This document shows positions 1 through 8,767 of a stretch of DNA of 20,707 nt, in pieces; the first letter of the stretch is position 1, and each line of letters starts with the position of its first letter. A model generated the notes under the pieces. The model saw only the letters and a program-made list of their open reading frames with translations. It was not told where the DNA came from and did not search any database. The translations under genes and the position numbers were made by a program. This DNA comes from Reticulitermes lucifugus (taxonomy: Eukaryota; Arthropoda; Insecta; Blattodea; Rhinotermitidae): positions 43,409-64,115 of the forward strand of contig JAKCWW010000456.1 in NCBI GenBank assembly GCA_026260175.1, in the 5' to 3' direction.

Positions 1-420
1 TCAGCCTATGTTCCTCCCTCAGTGTGAGAGACCAAGTTTCACACCCATACAAAACAACAGGCTTAATATTAAGAAACAAGTATCAAATATTTTTCTCGGA
101 ATTCAGTATTCTGGGTTCTAGACTGTTAGGTGTTCACGGACGTCTCAGTAGCCACTGCAGCCTCCATCTTGAATATCACCACCTACACTTACGAAGCAGG
201 CATCAATTCCTCCGAAACACTGATAACCATTTACCGGATTACAGCCTGTCGTAACAGAGAAGAAAAAATTTAACGCTGACCACGGTCCAAATAAAATATG
301 TAATAAATTATATCTTACCTACAAAATGGCACAAATTTAAAATAAGAATGCAGATTAGGGCACGTTGTTACGAACCTTACACATGAGACCATAGGCAGCA
401 AACCCAACCTCATATCTAAT
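1..420. other. Unassigned flank, no gene seen
   Basis: AT-rich sequence with only short chance open frames, for example 24-254 on the plus strand, which has no recognisable motif. I see no RNA gene, inverted repeat or strong repeat signature. The first SINE begins at about 421. Confidence 0.5.
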
Positions 421-712
421 GGTAAAATTAGAGGTCACCCTATGACACACGCCTATGCTGACAGAGAGAGAGAGAGGGGAGGATGTATAGCACTAAACCA
501 TTCGAAACCTCAGCACTAGAAGGGATTGGTGGTCAGCACCACGCCCCGCCCGTTTTACCTCCCGGAAAAGACCGAATACCCATTGCACAGGCGGCTGGGT
601 GAGCCTCGGAGCCAGTCCGGACGGCAGGAAAAATACTTTTCCCCATCGAGATTCGATCCCCAGACCGTCCCTCCATTCGCGAGTCGCTATGCTGACTATT
701 CCATCCCAATAC
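421..712 (-). mobile_element. SINE family 1, copy A (tRNA-derived)
   Basis: Read on the minus strand, this has the same order of blocks as the copies at 11294-11582 and 19287-19570. The order is a tRNA-like head containing 'catagcgactcgcgaa', a B-box-like 'ggggatcgaatctcg', then a GC-rich body ('actggctccgaggctcaccc', 'cagccgcctgtgcaatgggt', 'ggaggtaaaacgggcggggc'), and a tail near 'catagggtgacctctaattt'. SINEs are non-autonomous retroposons transcribed by RNA polymerase III from internal A and B boxes and moved by LINE machinery. A (GA)n run at about 463-477 lies inside the tail region, where the other copies have a different purine/pyrimidine stretch. The copy is diverged and I see no clear target-site duplication. 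Open frames on both strands here (108-111 codons) are by-products of the GC-rich body and not genes. Confidence 0.8.
463..477. repeat. (GA)n microsatellite
   Basis: Short uninterrupted GA dinucleotide run inside the 3' region of SINE copy A. Confidence 0.9.
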
Positions 713-1810
713 CTAACGGTACCTTCGGTATTTTTCCAAGTACAAAGCGACAGAGAAATAAAGCTGACACTTGCCCACATCTGTTTTACAGGATAAGAAT
801 ATGTGGAGCTATACATCCACTTCCACATAGGCCTTTACGGCGCGATGCTTAGTAAAGCAAAGGGACAAATTTACATTTTATATATATAATATATTATATT
901 GTAGTATATTTCTGATTTTAAAACATATGTCGAAGTTTTCAAATTCTTAGCTTATTTAACGACGTCTTACTAGCTTCGGGAATAAAACATAGTGAAGAAT
1001 ACGATGCGAACATTACCACGAATGTGAACCGTATGGATTCTTAAGCTGGTATGTGTGGTCTGTGTCAAGACACGTTTGACGGATTCTGATTAGACTGCGA
1101 AAATCACGACAAAGCACTCAGGACTGTGTCAAAACCAACCTAGATTCGAGCAGGGTACTTCTGAAATAGAAATCTGAAGTGTGACTGTCCACATTAAAAT
1201 GACAGAGCTAAGAGGAAGGAGAAAAAGCGTCATTCTACACGCCGCATGGCTGTGACTCAGTTTAAATAAAGGGTATTTATGTACAGCCTAGAGCAAACAA
1301 AACAAAACGTTATATTAATGGCTAAAGAAATACAAAGGTGGTAAAACAGGGTGTGCCACAGCTTTTAAAATTCAGGAAACGATGCTGCTGAAAAACAAGT
1401 ACATTAGTGATAAAAAAATTGTGGAGGTTGTGGAGTGGACAGTGTGAAATCTTAATTGGGGTTAGCAACAAAGTGCGTTATAATTCAGATTTCAGTATGT
1501 AGTAATCACCAGATGAAAGTTGTTGGTATGTTGATTCTAGGATTATTAACAAAGCTGTTTTACATGCAGGGGTTACATAGCGCTAAAGGAAACAGAAGAA
1601 AGTAGTTAAATATAAGAAGGTAGGAACAGACACTTTCTGACGTCAAACAAAGATTGTAGGATTTGCTTGTGGCGAATAAATATATTCATTATAACAGACC
1701 TCAGAACAGTTGACAGGAATGCAGACAAACTGGATGATCGTCGGAGATAAATCTAAAATGTTAATGCTACACCGAACTTCTAGGCCTGTAAAATAAAGAG
1801 AAGTGTTTCC
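713..1810. other. Unassigned AT-rich stretch
   Basis: No long frame, no RNA gene and no recognisable repeat family. It includes an AT alternation near 878-902 ('tttatatatataatatatta'). The segment 1290-1760 has stop codons in all frames; no transposase or reverse transcriptase motif could be read from it. Confidence 0.5.
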
Positions 1811-1992
1811 CAACTAACTAACTAACCAACCAACCAACAAAACAATTAACGATCTGTATGTCTGTCTACCCAAATATCCACCCACCCGCTCACCCATCCA
1901 AACGTCCCGTTCGTTCGTCCGTCCGTCCTTCCGTTTGTCCATCCATTCCTCTATCCATCCACCCATCCATCAATCCATCTACCTACCTACAT
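1811..1992. repeat. Compound tetranucleotide microsatellite
   Basis: A long run of shifting four-base units. It begins as (AACT)n then (AACC)n at about 1811-1840. After a short break it continues as GTCT, ACCC, GTCC, TTCC, ATCC and ACCT blocks to about 1992. Nearly all units differ by one base, as expected from slippage plus substitution. The 64-codon frame at 1858-2052 is just the translation of this repeat (rich in Pro, Ser, His) and is not a gene. Confidence 0.9.
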
Positions 1993-3177
1993 CTTTACGA
2001 GCTTACTAATTTACTTTCTTACGTACACACTCAAAGTGATGTACTTTCTTGAAAAACTGACATTCCATTATTCACACAAGAGATTTCCCAGTACTGTGGA
2101 ACACACATACAGAGTATTATGTCCACCAAAGCCCACCTTTTTACTTTATCCTGAGCGTAGTTGATACAGTCCAAATTCTAACACCCTACTTACCTGAGGT
2201 AGCATAATTTGGATATTATTTAACACAGCAGTTATTTCTTCCTATCTGTTAATGCCAAACTCCCTTCCAAATTAATTTTTCCAGTAAATTTCTCCAGTAA
2301 ATATCTGCATGCATTCCACGTCTCTCCATCGTATATCAAATTATCATGACTTCCTATATTTGACTACTCTAACAACACCAGGAGACTGGTATAAATCACA
2401 CAAATCCTTGTTATTTAGCATCCACCCTGACTACACACTGAGCTTATCCTACTACCTAACATCAGGTAATGTGCCTACTCGCATGTCATAAATTCCTCTT
2501 TATGGAATAACCTAAACTTCTTACTTCGCATATTTATTATCTACATCTAAATATTTTCCTAAGCACTTTGTTTTCAAACACGTTTACTTAATATTCTTTC
2601 CTCAAAGCAAGAGATTACAATTCATAACCTTAAAAGAGCACAATATTTTATGAATGGCGTGGTACTGATTAAGTATCCGGCGATATGGAGGGTGTAGAAT
2701 TTATTTTCGTAGTTTGATTATATTTTGGTAGCAGGAGTTACATTAATGGACAAAGTTCTTTACAGTGCTGAAACAGAGAGCAGAAGCAGTTATGGCTGTA
2801 AAACGAACTACATGCCTGTAGATAGGTCAGTGAGTTTCGTAAATATATTGTCGGTAGTTTTAATATCGCTCCTACTTTATAAGAGCACAGACAATAAAAT
2901 TAATCACTAGAGCAACAGACAAGTGTTTTCATATTATTTAGCATGGAAATGCGAATCCTTTCACAGCCGAAGCCGCTTCATCACTCGCAAGCCGTCACTT
3001 CGTCCCGTTTTTCCAGTCTTCATTTTTAAAGGCCCTCTCTGCAATTGCGTATTTAACGCAAGATTCCCCACTGCATCGAATTCTGCGCTTTTCTAAAGTG
3101 ACCATTAATGCTGGATAATTTCTTGCATAGCTGGGGGACTGTGAGCTTCTTAAGAAGGACTGTTCTCGGACTTACTT
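1993..3177. other. Unassigned AT-rich stretch
   Basis: Two 60-codon frames (2309-2491 and 2725-2910, plus strand) have no recognisable motif, and nothing near them indicates a gene. No structured RNA or repeat family recognised. Confidence 0.45.
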
Positions 3178-3211
3178 GATTAGTTACATAGTTACTTACT
3201 TAGTTACTACA
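3178..3211. repeat. Imperfect (TTAC/TTAG)n microsatellite
   Basis: A short degenerate tetranucleotide tract with units TTAC, TTAG and ATAG, followed by T-rich sequence to about 3240. Confidence 0.7.
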
Positions 3212-3344
3212 TATTTATTTAAACAAATTTATTTTTTTAACAAGTTATTTTCTTAATAAATTAGTAAAATATTCCACTTCCAAATTGTATTTAGCAATCC
3301 TGTCACTGTCATAACATACTATCCACAGTACATTTCCTTTAATT

Positions 3345-3640
3345 GTATCCGTCGTGGCTGCTCCATTCTCTTAATCCGTCCAGTACGCTAACCGACCAGG
3401 TCCTAGACGACCGGCGTGCATATTTGACAGGGGCAAGCATTCTAACTCTGCCTCTTACTTCAATTCGCCTGCAGGGACCAAACAAATTGTTATCTAATGA
3501 GTACGGGGGGCTCAATCCCTCAGGAGATAACACGACCTGAAAGTTAAGGTATCTGCTCACGTCGATCCTGTGCCGACGTCTAGAATAATAGAAGCTTCTC
3601 TTAACTGCCCTTGCTTCTCTTCCATGTCGGTGCCCTTTCA
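3345..3640. other. GC-raised island, unclassified, possible old repeat
   Basis: This block stands out from AT-rich flanks. It contains stop-free stretches on both strands (65 codons plus, 100 codons minus), which in a GC-raised segment is weak evidence for coding. On the minus strand the text 'ggtcggttagcgtactgg' near 3388-3405 resembles the A-box half of a tRNA-like SINE head, but I find no B box at the expected distance. It could be a decayed SINE, another dispersed repeat or a promoter-like island. I cannot name it. Confidence 0.35.
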
Positions 3641-3968
3641 TGATATAGCATAAAATAAATGCTTGCTTAAAAAGGAATGGATTTGTAGATACCTGGGTTA
3701 TTTAAAGACAGTAATCCAGTAGCACAGGCTACACGTTTCTGGTCGAAGAAAACTACATAACGAAGCGGTGCATTATTCATACTCTTTCCCCCAGTAAGGT
3801 CTTTTGACACCTGAGGCGACTAATCACAATGGCAACTCCTAACAGTAATTACGAACTTCAAAAATTAAAAAAATCACAAGTACTTGTATTTCCTTTTATT
3901 TGGCTCAATGATTTAAAATGGTTTGATCACAGAAAATCATTCTTTTTTTCATTTAAAATATCTACTTT
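3641..3968. other. Unassigned AT-rich stretch
   Basis: No recognisable gene or repeat; a poly-T run lies near 3942-3950, just before the putative transposon end. Confidence 0.45.
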
Positions 3969-4033
3969 TGCCGCCCTTTGATCTGTGCTGCCCAGGGCAT
4001 CTGCACCACTCGCCCTCCCTTAATTACGCCTGT
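3969..4033 (-). mobile_element. Possible hAT-type transposon terminal sequence (solo end)
   Basis: Read on the minus strand, the segment begins 'cacaggcgtaattaaggga', followed by 'gggcgagtggtgcagatgcc', and ends in 'gggcggcaa'. This resembles the termini of insect hAT-superfamily elements, which typically start CAGGGGCGTA and have GGGCG-type blocks inside. I recognise this from general knowledge of such ends, not from a comparison. I found no opposite inverted end and no convincing 8-bp target-site duplication within a few kilobases, so it is at most a solo or decayed end. The 62-codon minus frame over it is not a gene. Confidence 0.35.
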
Positions 4034-4695
4034 GGTTCCCCCAGTTATTGTTAGAATGATTAAGAGGGTAACTTGTTCGAGGCATGCAGAAAAGAAGCGA
4101 AAAGAATAGCCTGCAAATTTTCGGTAGAAGAATTTGAAGTTAAGAAACAACTTGGAACATCTAACAGTACATGAGTAATGATAACATTAAAAGTGATCAT
4201 ACAGCGACAGGATGGGAAATTGTGATTGGATTTATCTGGCAAAGAACTGGTATGGGTAGTGAACTCGTGTTTACAGAGAAATGAACCTTCAGGCTCCGTA
4301 AAATTTTGGTAACGTCCTGACTAGCTTGGTAAATATTAGCGTGTGAAGAGGGAATCTTTTGCATAAGTGCGTTCATTAGTTCGGTGGTTAGTAAGGCAGC
4401 TGGAATACGAAATTACATTTCAATGAAAGAATGGTACTATCACTCCGCGTTCTTCAAGAAGAAAATATGAAACGAAAAAGTCAAAATCATAAATAAAAGA
4501 AAACAAAACGTGCAACAAAGACCGCCGACATCTTAGCTTAATTACCTTACCTTATCAGAAACTTGATTCATAGGAAAGGGAGAGGCATCACCCTTACCTT
4601 AAAATAATCCTGAAGACTTGAAACCCAACTTCAGCCACCTACAAAACTAACCACTGCAAACAGCTTTAGCTCACACAGCCACATGCCGACTGGGT
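4034..4695. other. Unassigned stretch
   Basis: No supported gene. A plus-strand string 'ttcggtggttagtaaggcag' near 4379-4398 looks superficially like a tRNA A-box, but no B box follows, so no RNA gene is called. Confidence 0.45.
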
Positions 4696-4714
4696 CTGCC
4701 TGTCTGTCTGTCTA
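4696..4714. repeat. (CTGT)n microsatellite
   Basis: About four tandem CTGT/CTGC units. Confidence 0.8.
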
Positions 4715-4954
4715 AATCTCTTTCTCACGCTGTAATTACATTCAAATGACAGACGACGACGTTTCCAACACTGCAGTTAAAGCCGAGACTTCAACTTCGC
4801 TGCACAGTTACGGTGAATGCTAACATACTCGTATCCTTCTGTAGGGGTTGAGTTTCTCAAGACGGGGGCTATGAACATCATTCCTATGGAATGCAACGCT
4901 TTGGAACTTGGTACAGACGTTTCGGAGGAATATGCCGCCACCATGTTCAAAGTA

Positions 4955-5090
4955 TAAATATCTCTTTTCTTCTCCTCCAATTCTTTCCTTTATTTTACTC
5001 ACATTTCTGTTCTCTTTCTCCTAATTCATTTCTCCTTCTTCTCTCACTCCTCTACTTTTTTGGTCATCTCATTCCCTTTTAACTCTTTTG
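4955..5090. repeat. Pyrimidine-rich tract
   Basis: The plus strand is strongly biased to C and T (runs of cttt, ctcc, ttct) over about 130 bp. It causes the leucine/serine/phenylalanine-rich shadow frame at 4891-5082. Such tracts are low-complexity DNA and can adopt non-B structures. No gene is inferred. Confidence 0.75.
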
Positions 5091-5099
5091 CCATCCCCT

Positions 5100-5330
5100 T
5101 TACCTCTACTTTCCAAGACCGTTACAGAGGTCAGATCATTAGACCCTGGTCTTACACTACGAAGGTCTGGTTGTTGTATTTGTGGTGGAGGCAGTAGAAC
5201 TGAGATAGATTTCTCTCAGGACTTTGCGTATCCCCTGTCAGTGTCATTCCATCAGTGCTACATATTCATTCATGTAACATCTTAGCAACTCACAGCGTCG
5301 TTAATTGATACAAGCACGCTATTTCGTTCA
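5100..5330 (+). repeat. Possible fragment of an interspersed insect repeat
   Basis: The plus-strand translations around 5150-5310 ('LRRSGCCICGGG', and in another frame 'VIPSVLHIHSC') remind me of peptide fragments produced by a dispersed repeat in insect assemblies. The match is from memory and degenerate, and I cannot assign a family. The 65-codon frame at 5088-5285 is more likely repeat-derived than a gene. Confidence 0.25.
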
Positions 5331-5580
5331 CTCTACTTTCCCTCTCACCTACATTTGTTCTCGACTTACTTTACGCCTCACAATTTCTTGACCTGCTCCT
5401 TACGCTCATTTCATTCTCTCCTTGCCTGTTCGCCTTTCATATTATTTTAAGCCTTCTCTGTCTTCACTTATTCTTCCTATTTTCATGCCATCTCCGTCAC
5501 AAATTCTCTCATGTCTCCGCACTATGTTTCCCTCATCCTCTTCTTCCTCCTGTCCCAATCTTACCGCCCTTTTATTGTCG
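5325..5580. repeat. Second pyrimidine-rich tract
   Basis: C/T-biased plus strand with interrupted ctcc, cttcc and cttctt runs. Low complexity, no reading frame of note. Confidence 0.65.
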
Positions 5581-6580
5581 CTGTCATCATCCTGATGCAT
5601 AGAAAGGACCATGTGTGTGAAGATGGAAGATAGTAAATATACATAGAGAAAATGAATTTAAAGTAAGAAATGGAGATGCAATCTAAATGTGAAAAACGCC
5701 TAAGTTCTCTGAAGAACAAGAACCTTACTAGCCCTTATTGTGGTTCTCCCTTAACAAGGCTAGGTAAAGCTTCACACTTATCTACGAATACACGTATGTG
5801 TCTCACGACGGTATGTCACAATAACCACTACTATTAGCGTGGGGATTTTCTATAATCCTGAGAGTTCTCAGATACAACGTTTCCAACTGGCCTACCTGGT
5901 TAGGAATACTTCATTTATACCTGATGACGGAGACATCCAGTTTCCTAAACACTGGGTTTCAGAATATTCCAGGGCACTGGGCTATTTGTCATAGACATGT
6001 CTATAGTAGGATACCGGTTTAAAGTGGATGGATAAACTACCAATTAACTTAGTCTAAGAAGCTCACTCCTGATTGAGGCGGTAAATGTTCTTCAGCTTGT
6101 CAAGCAATTTTCCGCATTTTATGGTCCCTTTCAATACCATCCACCCATTCGTGAATACTTAACCCACGCAGGCTCCCAGTTTTCCCACCAAAACTCTGTA
6201 TGCATTTCTCTTTTATTCCTCGCATACCACATGCCCCATCCACTTAATGCCTACCATTTAATCACCGGTAGAGATAGGAAAATGGTAAAAGCAACACTTG
6301 TAATGAATAAGGTAAGAGATATACGAGAAGGTCCTACATATTAGAATAATGCACTCGGTGAGATCCTACTCCAAACCTGCTAGGGGTTATCGCGGGTGGG
6401 GAGATCGTGTAATCTGTAAACAACTCAATAAATCACTCAATACTCATTATCCTCTTTTTCACTTTCTCTTCATTTTCTTCCTGTTTTTCCTGGCGCTGCA
6501 GCTAGATCAGACACATGCCACCCCCCTCCCCTTAATGTAGACGTTTCCTACATTATTATTCAAATAAGTAGCCAAGGAGG
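5581..6580. other. Unassigned stretch
   Basis: No gene, RNA or repeat family recognised. A perfect 14-bp palindrome (atagac/atgtctat) lies at 5991-6004, which is short enough to be chance. The 63-codon frame at 6349-6540 ends in a pyrimidine-rich segment that gives it a Phe/Leu-rich stretch; it lacks the rest of a membrane protein. Confidence 0.4.
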
Positions 6581-6584
6581 ATCA

Positions 6585-6900
6585 GTGTGTCACAACCCTC
6601 CTGCCAATACAGGAGAACAGGAGGCAACATCGAAGCCCCAAACAGAATTCCATTGCGCGATATCCGAATGCGGGCCGTTCATTAACTTGCGGAAGCAGCG
6701 TAAAGTACTTCAGCTACTAACTGACCCAGCCACCCACTCACTCAATCCGCAGACGAGAATCCATCTCCATGCGACAGTCGCGCGTCTGGTCAAGAGATTT
6801 CCCGTATTTGATGAAACCAAATATAAACCTTACTGTCAATCAGTTAAAACCACTCCACGCTTATATATTTTCTTTCAAGAGCCATTTTAATATCATTCTC
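6585..6900 (+). other. GC-raised segment with 101-codon open frame, unclassified
   Basis: A plus-strand frame of 101 codons (6585-6890) sits in a GC-raised block just upstream of the SINE at 6980. It includes the peptide 'ARLVKRFPVFDETKY'. A related string appears in repeat-derived translations I recall from insect genomes, so this may be a retroposon fragment and not an exon. No domain, signal peptide or start context supports a real protein. Function unknown. Confidence 0.3.
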
Positions 6901-6979
6901 TCGCCCTCTATGTCTTGCCAGTTGTGTATTCCCTATCGGATTCCGCACTAAAAATTTTATATCCAATTCTCATCTTCCC

Positions 6980-7290
6980 GGCACGCGGTAGGGCAGTTGG
7001 TTGAAGCATTGCGTTACAAGCCGGAGGGTCGCGGGTTCGATTCCCGATGGTGTCATTGGAATTTTTCATTGACATAATCCTTCCGGCTGCACCATGGTCC
7101 TGGGGTCAATTCAGCCTCTAACAGAAATGAGTACCAGTGATATCTCCTTGGGGAGGAGGAGGGGGTAAAGGAAGCCGTTGCGTAGGGCTGACAAATTTAC
7201 CACCTTCAGGAGCCGATTCTTTTTAAATCTGGGAGCCTCAACCTGCTGAAGCCCTCAGGGCCAGTCCAGGCCTGTGCAGCAATTGCTTAA
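6980..7290 (+). mobile_element. SINE family 2, copy D (tRNA-derived)
   Basis: The head is strongly tRNA-like. A-box 'tagggcagttgg' is at 6989-7000 and a perfect B-box 'ggttcgattcc' is at 7034-7044. Between them, 'gcgttacaagccggagggtc' matches the minus-strand copy at 13085-13378 almost base for base. The body carries 'aatccttccggctg', 'cctggggtc', 'ctgacaa.tttaccaccttc', 'gggagcctcaa' and 'ccaggcctgtgcagcaattg', again shared in order with the other copy. Internal pol III promoter elements fit a SINE. A real tRNA is excluded because the 3' acceptor strand and cloverleaf arms do not close and about 220 bp of unrelated body follows. Confidence 0.88.
6989..7044 (+). promoter_or_regulatory. Internal RNA polymerase III promoter (A and B boxes) of SINE D
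   Basis: A-box 6989-7000 and B-box 7034-7044 lie 34 bp apart, a normal spacing for a type 2 pol III promoter. The B box matches the consensus GGTTCGANTCC exactly, so this copy may still bind TFIIIC. That activity is inference. Confidence 0.7.
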
Positions 7291-7444
7291 CATTTCACCT
7301 TATTTTCCCCTTGCGTGGTATATTTAACGCCCATTTTAACCTACTTTATAGATCGCACTAAGGGCATTTGGTGAAGATTGTAAACCAAATACGACTAAAC
7401 ATCAAAATTAATATTCATTTATTGGAAGAAACAGAACATATTTA

Positions 7445-7670
7445 CGAGGACTGTCCGTAAAAGTGCCGCACTTTTAAAACAGCGCGCCAACATGACCGCG
7501 CAGCAATGTCCGGCAAATGGCGCATCCAAGCGGTGACATTCGTGAGTCACCTGACACCAGTCACATGATTCTAACTTGTTTAGTCTTCGTGCTGGGTCTG
7601 CTAGATTAAAAAAGTTTTGGTGCTTACGGCGAGTTTTCTGTTGTTTAAAATTGTCCGATTTTCACGAGCT
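7445..7670. repeat. Left inverted arm of the mariner derivative
   Basis: Imperfect reverse complement of 8139-8359, with small indels. It ends exactly where the transposase coding remnant begins. Confidence 0.85.
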
Positions 7671-8138
7671 TTGAAAAGACTGGGATTTTGCTTTTCGACA
7701 TCATAGCTGCAAACCCATGCCTCGTCACCCTAAATGAAAAATTTCCATCATTGTTTGTACTGTTGAAAAGTTCTTGACTGACTTCAAGACACTTCTATTT
7801 TTTGCTCGTCAGTGAGCAGACGTGGCACAAATTTGGCTGCAACAAACTGCATACCCAAATTTTCAGTCAAAATCTCGTGACACGAGGTTTTCGAAATGCC
7901 AACTTCATCGGCTACTTCCCGCATTGTCAAACGTCGGCATGCTGGTCATCTTTTGACGTGGAAGGTCGTCCAGAATTTGGGTCATCTTCAATCGAAGTTC
8001 GACCGTCTTTAAACCGTTTGTACTACTCGTAGGATTGAGTGCTGCTCATGGATTCGTTACCAAACACTTGCTTTAACATTTCAAATGTCTCTGAAAAAGA
8101 TTTCCCTTATTTAAAACAAAATTTAACAAACACAAGCT
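7671..8138 (-). pseudogene. Mariner transposase, N-terminal part only, broken
   Basis: On the minus strand, three frames together give the usual order of a mariner transposase. 'EQLVFVKFCFK' is at the N terminus, followed by an in-frame stop. Then come 'FEMLKQVF', 'YEWYKRFKDGRTS' and 'GRPSTS' of the first helix-turn-helix and linker. Next are 'MREVADEVGISKTS' (second HTH) and 'VAAKFVPRLLTDEQK'. After a frameshift, 'GDEAWVCSYDVE' (7695-7730) carries the first catalytic aspartate. About 45-50 bp is missing between the linker and the second HTH, judged by the family's usual length. Everything after the first Asp, including the other two catalytic aspartates, is absent. It cannot encode an active enzyme. 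The family normally has about 345 residues and performs cut-and-paste transposition in the nucleus at TA sites. Confidence 0.88.
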
Positions 8139-8359
8139 GCTCGTGAAAATCGGAATTCTTTAAACAACAGAAAAATCGCCGTAAGCACCAAAAACTTGTT
8201 TTCACTAGCAGATACAGCACGAAGGCTAAATAAGACAGAATCATGCGACTGGTGTCAGGCGACTCACGAAGGTTATGGCTAGGATGCGCCACTTGCCGGA
8301 TATTGCTGCGCGGTCGCGTTATTTTAAAAGTTCGGTAATTTTACGGACTGCCTTCACAT
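8139..8359. repeat. Right inverted arm (original 5' end) of the mariner derivative
   Basis: Contains the 5' terminal repeat and 5' untranslated region ahead of the transposase start. The third codon of the transposase lies at its inner edge. This makes it the likely source of the inverted copy on the left. Confidence 0.8.
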
Positions 8360-8360
8360 T

Positions 8361-8767
8361 AGGAGAACAACGAAGATTCGCAATTAATTTAATGAAATCT
8401 AAATTTTAAGGATTATGAATACGTACCTGAGGTCCGCGTCTACATGTCTAACGGGCTCAGCATTCGACACAAAAAAATACTTACCCTCGGCCTCTTTCGA
8501 CCGGTTGAACCCTTACGTCGCAAAAAGGGAGAGGGAAAAATAAATTAAAAATTCAAAAGATTTAAAGAGAGAAAAGAGAAATAAAAGGGAAATGTAGTTA
8601 GTTACAGAATTCTTCCTTTATCATTTCGTGAGTTTGCACATACCATATTTCCCGGATCATGAGAAGCACAAAGGTTTTACACGTAGACGACAAATTTATG
8701 GTAAACGTAGTTTTATTCACATCTGAAGTTCAAATTCACAAATTCTTACTCAACAAAACAGCATTGC
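8361..8767. other. Unassigned AT-rich stretch with purine-rich tract
   Basis: A purine-rich plus strand (gaga, aaaaa and ggg runs) covers about 8524-8597. No frame, RNA or inverted end of the neighbouring pogo-type element could be recognised. Confidence 0.5.

Larger units (their letters stand above)
7445..8359 (-). mobile_element. Mariner derivative with about 225-bp inverted arms (fold-back form)
   Basis: Left arm 7445-7670 and right arm 8139-8359 are imperfect inverted copies of each other. Shared text includes 'cagtccgtaaaa' at the tips, then acttttaaaa, the gcgcggtc block, the gtgactcgcctgacaccagt block, the ttcgtgct..tctgctag block, 'ggtgcttacggcga', 'tctgttgtttaaa' and 'cgattttcacgagc'. 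TA dinucleotides flank the element (7443-7444 and 8360-8361), as expected for Tc1/mariner target sites. Ordinary mariners have ends of roughly 30 bp and total about 1.3 kb; this one is about 915 bp. The middle holds the N-terminal part of a mariner transposase on the minus strand. The arms stop at the third transposase codon on the right and directly abut the coding remnant on the left. The structure suggests an inverted copy of the 5' end replaced the 3' half. Confidence 0.85.

Noticed and set aside
493..852. Overlapping frames of 108-111 codons on both strands
   Set aside because: They lie mostly within SINE copy A, whose GC-rich body gives long stop-free stretches. No protein motif.
3788..4041. 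'ttccccc' flanking both sides as a target duplication for the hAT-like end
   Set aside because: The left copy is not followed by an inverted match to the right terminus, so the resemblance is probably chance.
4379..4398. tRNA A-box-like string
   Set aside because: No B box at a suitable distance and no SINE body.
5991..6004. Perfect 14-bp palindrome as a possible operator
   Set aside because: Isolated, with no neighbouring gene or second site; such lengths arise by chance in 20 kb.
6980..7052. Functional tRNA gene
   Set aside because: A and B boxes are good, but the acceptor and other stems do not close, and the head is joined to a conserved SINE body also found at 13085-13378.
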